From positions 62,001-126,000 of the forward strand of contig NGBS01000294.1 of the NCBI GenBank assembly GCA_002245135.1: DNA of 64,000 nt, given 5' to 3'. The position numbers were made by a program, and so were the translations under genes. Shown piece after piece: positions 33,079 to 43,402 of the stretch. Under the pieces are notes generated by a model. The model saw only the letters and a list, made by a program, of their open reading frames with translations, made no database searches and had not been told where the DNA came from. Position 1 is the stretch's first letter. Each line of letters starts with the position of its first letter. This stretch comes from Proteromonas lacertae (taxonomy: Eukaryota > Sar > Bigyra > Opalinata > Proteromonadidae).

Positions 33079-36000
33079 TTATTCAATGTTTTTAAATACT
33101 TCTGATAATTCTTTCTTTTCTTCTTTTGAAATTCCAGTCAAAGTAATTGTTGTGAATAAATATGCTTCTAAAAATTATCTTAATATTGATTTGTCTATAT
33201 CCTTTTTTACTGTTATTGATAAGTCTAGTATTTCAGAAAATACTATTTCATTCTCAATCATTAACTTCAATTCTTCTTCATCTAATTCATTTCCTGACAT
33301 ATCTATCTTCATTAAATGCTCTTTATAACTTTTTAATTTTTCAATCAATATTTTAAATCCTACTTCACTCATTCTTACACCTATTTCAAATATAAAATAA
33401 CAATATTTCATAATATACTGGATATATTTAATTCTGAATAACCAGCAAATTTCTCTAAATATTGCCTAATTATATTTACTCCTCCATCTCCAATTAAATT
33501 ATTATTTATACAAATATGCGAGTGTGAATAATCTGGTAAGAATTCAATTAATACAATTAGTCCTATAACGCTTATTTTATTATTTGATAAATCAATTGTT
33601 CCACGCTTAATCCTCTTAATTAATGAAATGTGAGAATCTTTAAGATTCATATCTATTTCATTACATAACAATATTTTATACTAGAAAGATTATAATAACT
33701 ACTATATCTATTCTTTTTTACATAATAATCCAGATAATATTCCAATTCTTCATTTGTCCATGATGAATTTTTCATTTTTATTAGAGGATATTCATTTCTT
33801 TCTAATGATTTTGAACATATTGATTTTAATCCATTATAACTGATATTATTTCCATTTAGATCAATTGCTTTACAACCTGAAATTAAATCTATTTTGTTTG
33901 CTAATAATAATAAACCTTCATCATCAATTGACATAAAACTCAAATTCATTACTTTGCTATAATCATCTTTAACTAACATATTCAAATTATCCAATAGAAA
34001 TCTCAATCCATTATTACCAATTGGATAATCTATCAAATATATATAATAGAATATTATGATTATACTATAAACAAATAATTTTACATCATAACCTTTTTGC
34101 TTTACAAAATCCATCAAATATTCTATTCCGACTGAATCTATATTATTATCACTAACATCAACCTCATAAGCATTATTTTCTTCATTATCTCTATCACCTT
34201 GTCTCTCTTCATTAATCTTTTTTAAACCATCAACTAAATATTTTAATCCTACTGAAGATAATCCCATCACTATAAAGGTTATATAACAATTATACTTGAA
34301 CAATTAATTTCCTTACCATAATATTTCAGTAAATGTATATGTGGAAATAATAATCTCATTCCTTCATCTCCTATTTCATTTCCATATAATTCAAGATGTT
34401 CAAGATTTGGAAATAAAGATAAATTGTTAATCAGTATTTCTATACTTTTGTATGTAAGTTTATTATCTAAATAATAGAAAAAAATCAAAAATATATACTA
34501 CTCAAATCTATTGTTTTTGTTTCTTCTAACTCTTTCAATCTTAATGAATGATTTAAAAAAACAATCATCCATTTCACAATCACCCAGACATAATTTATTA
34601 CTATCTTTGATGAATGTGATTAATTCTGGAATATCTTTATCAATCAATAATTCTTTATCTTCTAAATAATCAAATTCAATTTTTATCTTCGAAATAGGAA
34701 ATTTGGAGAATAATGCTTTTAATCCTTTATAATGAATATTATTATTTTGTTTTATATTTACTATACTGATATTTGGATATTTATATAACTCTTCTGATAA
34801 TAGTATCATTGATTCATCATTTAAATTCATATCATAAAGATTCAATACCTTATCTTCATTGATTAATAAATGTAAATATGGAAGTAACAACTTAAATCCT
34901 TTTGGACCAATTGGATTATCTACACAAAAATAATAGATGAAAACACATACTTCTAAGGTTTATATATTTTAATTTGATCATAGATGGAAGTGATTTAACG
35001 AATGATTGAACGAAATGATAAGTAAGATTACAATAATGTAAATCCAATTCTTGAAGATTTGACAATTGATCAAATTGTGATGCTAATAATGGTTGATGTT
35101 CTAATGGAATTTTAAAACCAAAATAATCATCTAAATAAATTATAATGATTATAATCATACCAAACCATAGCTTTGTTTCACCAATTATTTTCAATATTTT
35201 AAAGAGATAGTTCATCCCTGCTTCACTCATACACATACACTTTTTATTAACTTTCATTCTTTCTTTATCATGATAATCACTTTTAATATCAAATAACATT
35301 TCATCTAAATAACAGTCTTCTCTTTTGTCTTTATGTTTGTGATGAATTTTAAATCTCAATTTCGATTGAATTGAATCATCTTCTTTGCATATTTTCATCT
35401 TCAATAATATAGATAATACTCTTTCACTAGCTTTTTTATTGTATGATTTTATTAAATCATCTCGAATATTTTCCTATCTTTTTTACTCTTTATATAAAAT
35501 TCTAATGGATATATTATTGGAAGATTATAATCATTATTGAATATTATCTCTTTTCTTTCATTACATATCATTACATTATCTTCTTCATCTTTTAATATCT
35601 CACTCAATTTCGCCATCTCTTTTCTCAACTCTTTTAAACTTAACCTATCTTCGCTCTTCACTTTTAACATTTTTTCAATCATCTCTTTCGTCACATCATC
35701 ACATTCTACATCTAAACTGTATTTACATCTCAGAATATTATTCAATGTTTTGTTGATATTATTATCTTCATTAAATGGTAGTTTCTTGTTAGTAATATCA
35801 AATAATATACAACCAATTGACCAAATCACACTTCTCTCATTACATTCTAAACCATTTAACTCTTCAGGGCTTTTGAAGCATATATTATATATTTTCATTT
35901 CTTCTTTTCTCAATGTTTTTAAAAACAAATCACATAACTTTAATTCACCATCTTTTTCATATACTATATTACTACTCTTCAAATAACCAACCTCTATATC

Positions 36001-36395
36001 ATAATAGTTCAATGTTATTAATATATCACATATACCACACATTATACTACAAATATCATTACTTGAAAGGGATTTATTCTGAATTATCTCTTCTAAATCT
36101 TTCATATAATATTTTCTCTCAAATACCATTGTATTACACCCGAAGAACTGCATTTGCGATGGATAGATCAAGGATGAACAACAATATGACAGCAAAAAGT
36201 TATTTTCACAATATTTTAACACTCTCTCTTCATTTACTTCTCTAATACTTAGGATTTTCACCTTTTTAATTGAATATTCATCTTTAACAACCAAGTCTAC
36301 TTCAGAATTACTCTTTTCGGTAGTTTCATTAATCTATATAATTAAATAAACTTAAATACTTCATATTGTGACAATATTTCATCAATGCAATTCAT
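33079..36395 (-). CDS. Pseudokinase-LRR protein, second paralogue
   Basis: ATG at 36393-36395 (MNCIDEILSQYE), intron GTATTTAAGTT...TATATAG, then a kinase-like exon to about 35452. The catalytic loop reads IEVGYLKSSNIVY in place of HRDLKPxN and the DFG position is LCDLF, so the catalytic residues are lost. The APE-like (KSPEEL) and the WSIGCILFDI motifs are kept. After a frame change at about 35460-35490 come RI-type LRR exons (LQELDLHYCNLT, LEHLELYGNEIGDEGM, IDLSNNKISVIGLIVL), each ending at a short GTAT...TAG intron. The first in-frame stop is TAA at 33175-33177. The same frame continues for 31 more codons of matching character to TAA at 33079-33081. Layout equals the gene at 8766-12356, indicating paralogy. 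Probable signalling scaffold. Confidence 0.7.
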
Positions 36396-36665
36396 TTTAG
36401 AAAGATTAAAGATTTTATCAAAATTTTGGTTAGTATAAAAATCCCCAAATAATTACAATTTCATTTTCATCCTTAATCGTTATATTTATGGTATGTTATT
36501 AAAAGGAATATATTAGATTAACATAATTGTATATTGTTCAACCTTGCAAGAGAGATAAATTCATACAAAACCACCATCATATTGAATATGTAATATTCAT
36601 TAAGATAATAACCCAATAACAAAAAATATTAATGGGTGGGTATATAAAATACATTAACAATGTAT

Positions 36666-38332
36666 CTAATCTGAATCTGAACCAGAATCACTTTCAGAAT
36701 CTTCTTCACTCTCACTTTCAGAAGAACTCTCCTTCTTCTTATGACTCTTCTTCTTACCACTCTTACTACTACTCTTACTAGATTTCTTAGATTTCTTCTT
36801 TTCTTTTTCTCTCTTTTTCATTGCAGCTTTTCTTGCTTCTTCTTTACGTTTTTGTCTTCTTTCTCTTCTCTTTTTATCTTCTTCTTTTTCAGGTTCTTCT
36901 TCTGGAACTGTTATCATTGAATCAGCTTTTTCTGCTGCAGCTTTAGATAATTCTTCAACTTTTATCTCTTCTAAATCAGGAACAACATCATCAAATATCT
37001 TTTTGAATTTCTCATCATAGATCTTTTGTAATACTATATAGTTTACTATTGTCTCTTTAAATCCTGCCATCTTTTCGGTGTTAAATCTTCTTATCTCACT
37101 TTTAACTATATCAGTCACTTTCTCTACACTTTCGATTGTCTTCTCAACATTCTTCTTACATTTCTTTACTTGTCTTTCTAATTCTTTTCTCTTTGTACCA
37201 GATGCTTTGTTATGAGCTACTTTAGCTTTTAATAACTCTTCTCTTGCTTCTTCGATACTATGAGCTTTAATCTCTCTTAGTTTTATCACTTTTATTGCAG
37301 ATTCACATAAAGACACATATTGTTTAAATGGTTCTAAGAATAAGAATCTTTCTTTCGATGCATATTCTCTTTGAATATCAGAAGCAGAGTGAAGTGCACC
37401 AGCTAATACTGCATAAGCAATTGCTGCATCAGATTCATCAGATTGAGATAAAGCACTTAAATCACAACTTAATCGATTATATATATCATATAACTCTTTT
37501 TGACGTTTATCTACTACTTCAGCAGCATTTCTTATATTTACGATTGTTTCAGCTAATGTTCGGATATTTTCTGCGATTGTGATAAATTCCATATCTTCAT
37601 TAGATACTGCACGATCTTGACGTCCTTGGCCTGTCATTTGATCTAAGTAAACAATAATTTCATTATTTATATACTAACTGCATCTTTGGCAAACTCAGCT
37701 GTTTTATTACCTACATCTAATAAACTCTTTCCTAATATTGACATTACTTTTGTTGCAGAAGCAGCATCTAATTTTAATTTACTTTCATCTCTTTTTCTTG
37801 CAAATGATGAACCACTAGCTGTTAAGAAAGTCTTTAACACTTTACTCTTTTTCAATACCAAATGATGAGCAACTGCATTTAAGAAGATTTCTAAACCTCT
37901 TCTTCTAGCTTCAATGAATTCTGCACTGAAACGACCAATAGCCATTTTTTCTGGTAATGGTGGAATGATGTAACCTTCATTCTCTAATGTTAACTGTTCG
38001 TATAACCAAACAAAATCATTATAACGTCTTACAACTTTGTATGGTGATTTGCTGTATGATGGTATGTCAGAAGTTGTTTTTACTGTGTAAGTAACATAAG
38101 CCTTAAGACCATCTCCTTGTTTGACTGGATCAACTACTTCCATTGTCAATATTTTGCCAGATAAATCAACATTACTTGCAGTTTTTTCTTCCTAAATACA
38201 GTAAATCTCTCCTTATACTCTATCAGAATCATCACTTCTCTCAGCTATTAATTATAATTCTATAAAAAGTATACAACCTGAATCTTCAGATGCTGATCTG
38301 GATCTATCGCTTTCGTCTTCTGATGAACTCAT
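36666..38332 (-). CDS. Sorting nexin (PX-BAR, Vps5/SNX1-2-like)
   Basis: Four exons from ATG 38330-38332: an acidic Ser-rich N-terminus (MSSSEDESDRSRS), a PX domain and a BAR-type coiled region. The PX domain has SPYKVVRRYNDFVWLYEQL, with the RRYNDF motif that contacts PI3P, and IIPPLPEKMAIGRF. The BAR region runs from EFITIAENIRTLAETI to FKKIFDDVVPDLEEI. A 32-nt intron lies between PX and BAR. The C-terminus is a long basic then acidic low-complexity tail (Lys/Arg/Ser then Ser/Glu/Asp) not found in typical family members. Function: binding and bending of endosomal membranes, retromer-linked recycling. Part of this gene (36952-37901) is copied into both arms of the inverted repeat. Confidence 0.92.
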
Positions 38333-38596
38333 TTTCTTGATTAAAAATTCTAAAAAGATATTGAGGCTTAAAGTATATGAAAATATTATTAAATTATATG
38401 ATCTTAAAAGATTTTAATCTATTTCTTGTGTTATAGTAGAAATATATAGATTTTTGTGTTAGTGTATATATGCTTTATGATGTTGTTGGTTTAACTTATA
38501 TAAATTCTGATTTATAAAATTTCATCTAAAAACACACATTTATAAGTGAATTTAATACTGCAACAATAAAACTTTTAATTAACATAAAACAGTTCT

Positions 38597-39199
38597 CTAA
38601 TGTTTATTTCTTTCCATAACTATAACTTGCTCATATCTACTTTCCAATTCACTTACACTAGGATTCCAAAAGTATCTTACCTATTTAATATTTAAATTAC
38701 ATTTATGTTAGAATATACAAGATGGAATATCCATATAAGTAAACATACAATAAATAAAATCAATGAAACAATAGCTTCTCCTGATCCATGTATACCACTT
38801 CTAATGTTCATTTTGGGTGCAACTTGCTTATCACTATATTTAAATAGGAATAATATCAACAAATATCATACTTAAAACCATATTTGTCAATGATTACGAT
38901 GAAAAATGTAATAAAACAAACAAATGATGCTAGTAAATTCCATGTTGTGGTTTTTTGAGATTTGAGAAACTTTAGGAATGTTGGCTTGTAACTATTTGTC
39001 TTTTCTACTAAAAAAGCATGATACTAATATATATTACAAATAAGAAAAAAAAATAGAATATAATGAAAATCAATATTTATACAGCACTAGCATTTCTTTC
39101 AATATCTTCCTGGTTTTCGCCACTATTATTATCTATTCTGGTAAGATTTTGGTATTGATCTACGACTTGGTTATTATTGTTTTTAGAAGAAGATGACAT
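38597..39199 (-). CDS. Small protein with two transmembrane helices
   Basis: Four short exons join into one frame from ATG at 39197-39199 to TAG at 38597-38599. The protein is MSSSSKNNNNQVV..., a cytosolic N-terminus, helix 1 (WNLLASFVCFITFFIVIID), a short loop with a split GFN|DK, helix 2 (AIVSLILFIVCLLIWIFHL) and a charged tail ending VMERNKH. No single exon exceeds about 130 nt, so the gene is easily missed. Introns begin GTATAAAT, GTATGATA and GTATATTC and end TAG. The family is not recognised; an endomembrane protein is likely. Confidence 0.65.
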
Positions 39200-39401
39200 G
39201 GTTTTTATAGAATCTTAATGATTTAAATACAACGATCAAATCAAGCCAAACTTGTGACGATTGATTCACTTTTCAAAAAATACCAACAACAAAAAAGCAT
39301 CAACTCACAGGTCTATCCTCAAATATTTTTAAATAATCAAAGCAACACTATGAAATAATTTAATTCATAGATAATATTAGTAAGAAAAATATAAAAAAAA
39401 A

Positions 39402-40148
39402 CTATTCTGTCTTTCTTTTACCTTTGTCATCAACATTTGGTGTATGAGGCGTATCATAATCAGTTATTTCGGTTTGATAAAAATGTTCCCCTTCATGTTC
39501 CAATTCTTCCCATAATTCTAATACTTTAGCATCACCAATACTTGGCTTATCTTTTTCATTCAATACATCAGGAATTAAATCCCATGATGGGATTGTCTTA
39601 CCATTCTTTTCTTTAAATACTATTTTGAAGATTGCAATACAATGAACACCTTCTTTACTTATCAACCTCTGTTGGATTAACCACCATTTCCTTTCAATAT
39701 ACACTGCTTTTGTCTCGATCTGAAAAATTGTTAAAGGTTTTACTGCTTTTATATATCTTGCATGACTTGATGCTACAAATGATAATGAGTGTAACATTGT
39801 TGAAAAACCAAGCGTTTTTGAACCAAATTGATATCTTCCAAAATCGAAGTGTTTAAAGTAAGAACTGTTATTCATATGCAAATTCCAATCCAGATCATCA
39901 AACCAAGCAATACCCCATCTTTTTGACATACCTAGATAATTATTAGTGACATTGAATACTTGGATCTTTATCAAAATATTTATCGTATAAACCTTCACAA
40001 ATGGCAATTACTGATCTAATTGTCCATGCAAATGGTAAAGATCTATTTAAATTTCATATTAAATTGTTTTATACCCTATGAATAAGAAGCAATACACTCC
40101 TATTACCACCATAACTATATAAAACCAATAATCTGTATCAATATCCAT
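39402..40148 (-). CDS. THEM6-like hotdog-fold thioesterase domain protein, membrane-anchored
   Basis: Exons joined across GTATAAAACAA...AAATAG and GTATTCAATG...TATCTAG give about 235 residues starting MDIDTDYWFYIVMVV. A single N-terminal transmembrane helix (YIVMVVIGVYCFLFIG) precedes the hotdog domain. The motif DLDWNLHMNNSSYFKHFDFGR corresponds to the DxNxHMNNxxY signature of the acyl-CoA thioesterase/THEM6 group (fragment of at most 20 residues intended: DLDWNLHMNNSSYF). The tail is hydrophilic, ending KGKRKTE. The predicted site is the ER or another endomembrane, facing the cytosol. Whether it hydrolyses acyl-CoA cannot be told. Confidence 0.82.
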
Positions 40149-40494
40149 GATTTTCAAAGGAAATAAAAAATTACGTAATATGTAATTGAATGATGTAATT
40201 ACGTAATATAAGTATAGGCTCGAATTCTTATTCAAGCTTTACTTTTATAAATTCATTTTTACTTCATATGATTCTCAAAATACTACAGTTTTATTTAAAA
40301 CCGTTTCTATATAGGAAAATATCTTATAAAAGTATTAAAATTTAATCTGCTAGTTTATAATAATTGAAACAAGTATAACATCATTGTTTACTTAAATTAA
40401 ATTAAAAAAATCAATAAAATAAAGATGATGCTTCAATAATAATTTATATAATATGAATAGTTGTTAGGTTATACAAAATTGGAAATTACACTTT
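40149..40494. other. Intergenic interval left of the inverted repeat
   Basis: AT-rich, no coding frame. It contains TTCAAGCTT (40231-40239) and AAAACCGTTTCTATATAG (about 40297-40316), the latter an inverted GAAACGGTTTT element like those upstream of other genes. It should contain the promoter of the minus-strand THEM6-like gene. Confidence 0.45.
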
Positions 40495-40566
40495 CTCAAC
40501 AAACAATTAATAATATATGATTATCATCCAATTGTTTAAAATTTGTATTATAATTCTAAAACTGTT

Positions 40567-40758
40567 ATGCATTTGAGAATAGTTTCCAATGAATTAGCTA
40601 AAGATTATGTATTAAACTGCAAAGATCTTCGATTACCATGCAAATGTGCTGAATGTATTGATGAAATGATAAATGAGATAAAAATCAATAAAAATAATTT
40701 TCTTCCCAATTTCCTTGTTTTAGAGGAAATTTACTTCTTTTCTAGACAAATTTTATAA
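40567..40758 (+). pseudogene. DUF971-like fragment (left arm copy)
   Basis: An ATG at 40567 opens MHLRIVSNELAKDYVLNCKD, then LRLPCKCAECIDEM, and a frame of about 63 codons to TAA. The LRxxCxCAxC pattern resembles the small DUF971 domain, but the expected glycine-rich ending is missing and the remainder (NKNNFLPNFLVLEEIYFF) looks unrelated. It lies 72 bp inside the outer repeat edge. It may be a truncated gene or a short gene whose other exons were lost. Confidence 0.35.
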
Positions 40759-41250
40759 GTATTCTTCTTTCTTCATGGTTGAAACTCTCCATTACTCTCT
40801 AAAAATCAATTATTCTATGACTATTATATTTGTGTTCTTAGAATTAACTTTAGTTGATTAGACATTTATATTGATGTTATTTTTCTTCATTTCATTATTT
40901 CTTTCTTTCCATATCTCACAATTTCTCTTTTTCTTATACAAAGTTTAATAAATAATCAATTTATCTCTCACACATAATTAAACACTACCCAAACAAGCTA
41001 ATAAATTCTAATGAATCTATATTATATTTTTATTCCATTTTATCTTCAACTACTATATTAAACTTCTACTAACACATAAATGATTCATCATAACAAAATA
41101 TGCATATAATAATAATACTATACTCGAATATAATAACAATATTGCATTTACATTCATATATCAACAATTAAATCACATTTTAAGTTTTAGGTTATTCAAA
41201 ATTTTGATAAAAATCTAATTTCGTTATTTTTGTTATATGTTTACATAAAG
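40759..41250. other. Gene-free stretch inside the left arm
   Basis: No coding frame seen; very AT-rich with TATTTC/ATTTAT runs. The matching stretch in the right arm is 52502-52993. It presumably holds the 5' flank of the BTB gene. Confidence 0.45.
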
Positions 41251-42199
41251 ATGATAATAAAAGTGAATAAAAGCATAAGAGAAGAGGGGTAAATTTTATA
41301 TTTATTTTTATGATAGATTATGTCGAAAATTGGTCGAAAGTGGTTTTGGTGATATAGAAGTGAAGATTAGAGATAATCGAATAATGTCAATTAAGTCAAT
41401 TTTAGTGAATGGAAATGAAACTGTAAAGAAACTGTTGTTAGATGGTGAGTTTGTCGAAGTTTTAGAGTTATATGAAGAAATCGAAGAAATTGGATATTAT
41501 GAGATGGAGAAATTCTACAGTGGTGGTGAACTGATAATCTGTAAAGAGAATGTGTGTGAAGTGTTGATGTTTTGTTTATGTTATTGTGAAAAAGAGATAA
41601 TAAATGATTGTTATGAATTTGTGAAGAATAATATAGATAAAGATGTATTAATGAAATATAAAAACATGAAAATGGAAAGTATAAATACTAAAAATATATT
41701 AAAATAGAATATATCTCAAATATTGAAAAGAGAAATCTATTGGAAAGATTATGTATAGAATATAATGAGAATAAAAGAAATCGAACAATGAAATGTTTAT
41801 GTTTATTCATTGATGATAAAAAGAGTGTTTCAATAATAGAAGAAGTATGTGGAAAAGAAATTCTTTTTAGAATATTGAATGAAGATAATTATTTAAATTC
41901 CAAAACCAAAGAATTATTAATTGATTATTATAAAAGAGAATAAATTGAGTTTCGAAGAAGAAGAAGAAATGATCGTAATAATAAAAAATAAAGAATTATT
42001 GAGTGAATTAAAAACAAAAGAAATCACATCATTTTCATATCCTCAATCAGAATATTCATTTGGTATAAATGAAGAAATGTCAATAATTCCTTCATTTGAT
42101 GGAAGTCGATGTGAATTTTCAAACAATCCTTCATTGCCTACAGTAATAATGATAGATAAAGAAAGTGGCATAATTCTTGGAATATTCAGTCATTTGTAA
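41251..42199 (+). CDS. BTB/POZ domain protein, probably frameshifted (left arm copy)
   Basis: ATG 41251, short exon, 28-nt intron (GTAAATTTTAT...GATAG), then the BTB domain: GDIEVKIRDNRIMSIKSIL (with Ser-Ile in place of the usual His), YEEIEEIGYYEMEKFYSGGEL, CKENVCEVLMFCLCY and CYEFVKNNI. A 29-nt intron near 41680-41707 leads to a BACK-like helical part (NLLERLCIEYNENKR). The frame then hits TAA at 41941-41943, whereas the adjacent frame carries on as KENKLSFEEEEEMIV to 42199. A one-base shift at about 41912-41940 is therefore likely, and the same shift is in the right arm. BTB proteins of this size usually act as cullin-3 adaptors. Confidence 0.6.
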
Positions 42200-42276
42200 A
42201 TCAGGATATTAATTATTTTTATAAATCATAAAAAATATAAGAAATAAGACAAATTGTAAGTAACATAGGATAGAAG

Positions 42277-43229
42277 AAGAAGAGGTTTAGAAATCTTCTT
42301 AAATGCAGTTGCTCATCATTTGGTATTGAAAAAGAGTAAAGTGTTAAAGACTTTCTTAACAGCTAGTGGTTCATCATTTGCAAGAAAAAGAGATGAAAGT
42401 AAATTAAAATTAGATGCTGCTTCTGCAACAAAAGTAATGTCAATATTAGGAAAGAGTTTATTAGATGTAGGTAATAAAACAGCTGAGTTTGCCAAAGATG
42501 CAGTTAGTATATAAATAATGAAATTATTGTTTACTTAGATCAAATGACAGGCCAAGGACGTCAAGATCGTGCAGTATCTAATGAAGATATGGAATTTATC
42601 ACAATCGCAGAAAATATCCGAACATTAGCTGAAACAATCGTAAATATAAGAAATGCTGCTGAAGTAGTAGATAAACGTCAAAAAGAGTTATATGATATAT
42701 ATAATCGATTAAGTTGTGATTTAAGTGCTTTATCTCAATCTGATGAATCTGATGCAGCAATTGCTTATGCAGTATTAGCTGGTGCACTTCACTCTGCTTC
42801 TGATATTCAAAGAGAATATGCATCGAAAGAAAGATTCTTATTCTTAGAACCATTTAAACAATATGTGTCTTTATGTGAATCTGCAATAAAAGTGATAAAA
42901 CTAAGAGAGATTAAAGCTCATAGTATCGAAGAAGCAAGAGAAGAGTTATTAAAAGCTAAAGTAGCTCATAACAAAGCATCTGGTACAAAGAGAAAAGAAT
43001 TAGAAAGACAAGTAAAGAAATGTAAGAAGAATGTTGAGAAGACAATCGAAAGTGTAGAGAAAGTGACTGATATAGTTAAAAGTGAGATAAGAAGATTTAA
43101 CACCGAAAAGATGGCAGGATTTAAAGAGACAATAGTAAACTATATAGTATTACAAAAGATCTATGATGAGAAATTCAAAAAGATATTTGATGATGTTGTT
43201 CCTGATTTAGAAGAGATAAAAGTTGAAGA
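42277..43229 (+). pseudogene. Truncated sorting nexin copy (left arm)
   Basis: Matches 36952-37901 of the sorting nexin gene in opposite orientation, with identical encoded protein over both exons. It starts inside the PX domain (RRRGLEIFLNAVAHHLVLKK) and stops inside the BAR domain (DLEEIKVE), after which unrelated bases add DTNITD and a stop. The 32-nt intron is retained at 42507-42538, so this is a DNA-level copy, not a retrocopy. Without a start, phosphoinositide site or tail it should not make a functional nexin. Confidence 0.93.
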
Positions 43230-43347
43230 TACAAATATAACAGATTAAATGTATTGTTTATACACTTATAAACATTATTAATATACTCTTTTCTATTGAG
43301 TTATATCTATAAATGATTAATTCATTAAAATAGTTTTAGAAATTATT

Positions 43348-43361
43348 TTGAAACGGTTTTT
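43348..43361 (+). promoter_or_regulatory. Candidate promoter element upstream of TTLL
   Basis: TTGAAACGGTTTTT lies 55 bp before the TTLL start, and its mirror copy lies at 50364-50377 in the right arm. The same core is found before other genes in this window. The role is inferred. Confidence 0.4.
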
Positions 43362-43402
43362 ATTTTTTTAATTGTTTTGCTGTTATTCTTCTTCTGAAAG
43401 TG

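Noticed and set aside
42277-43229. Sorting nexin fragment as a retrocopy
   Set aside because: The 32-nt intron is retained at 42507-42538 and there is no poly(A) tract or target-site duplication.
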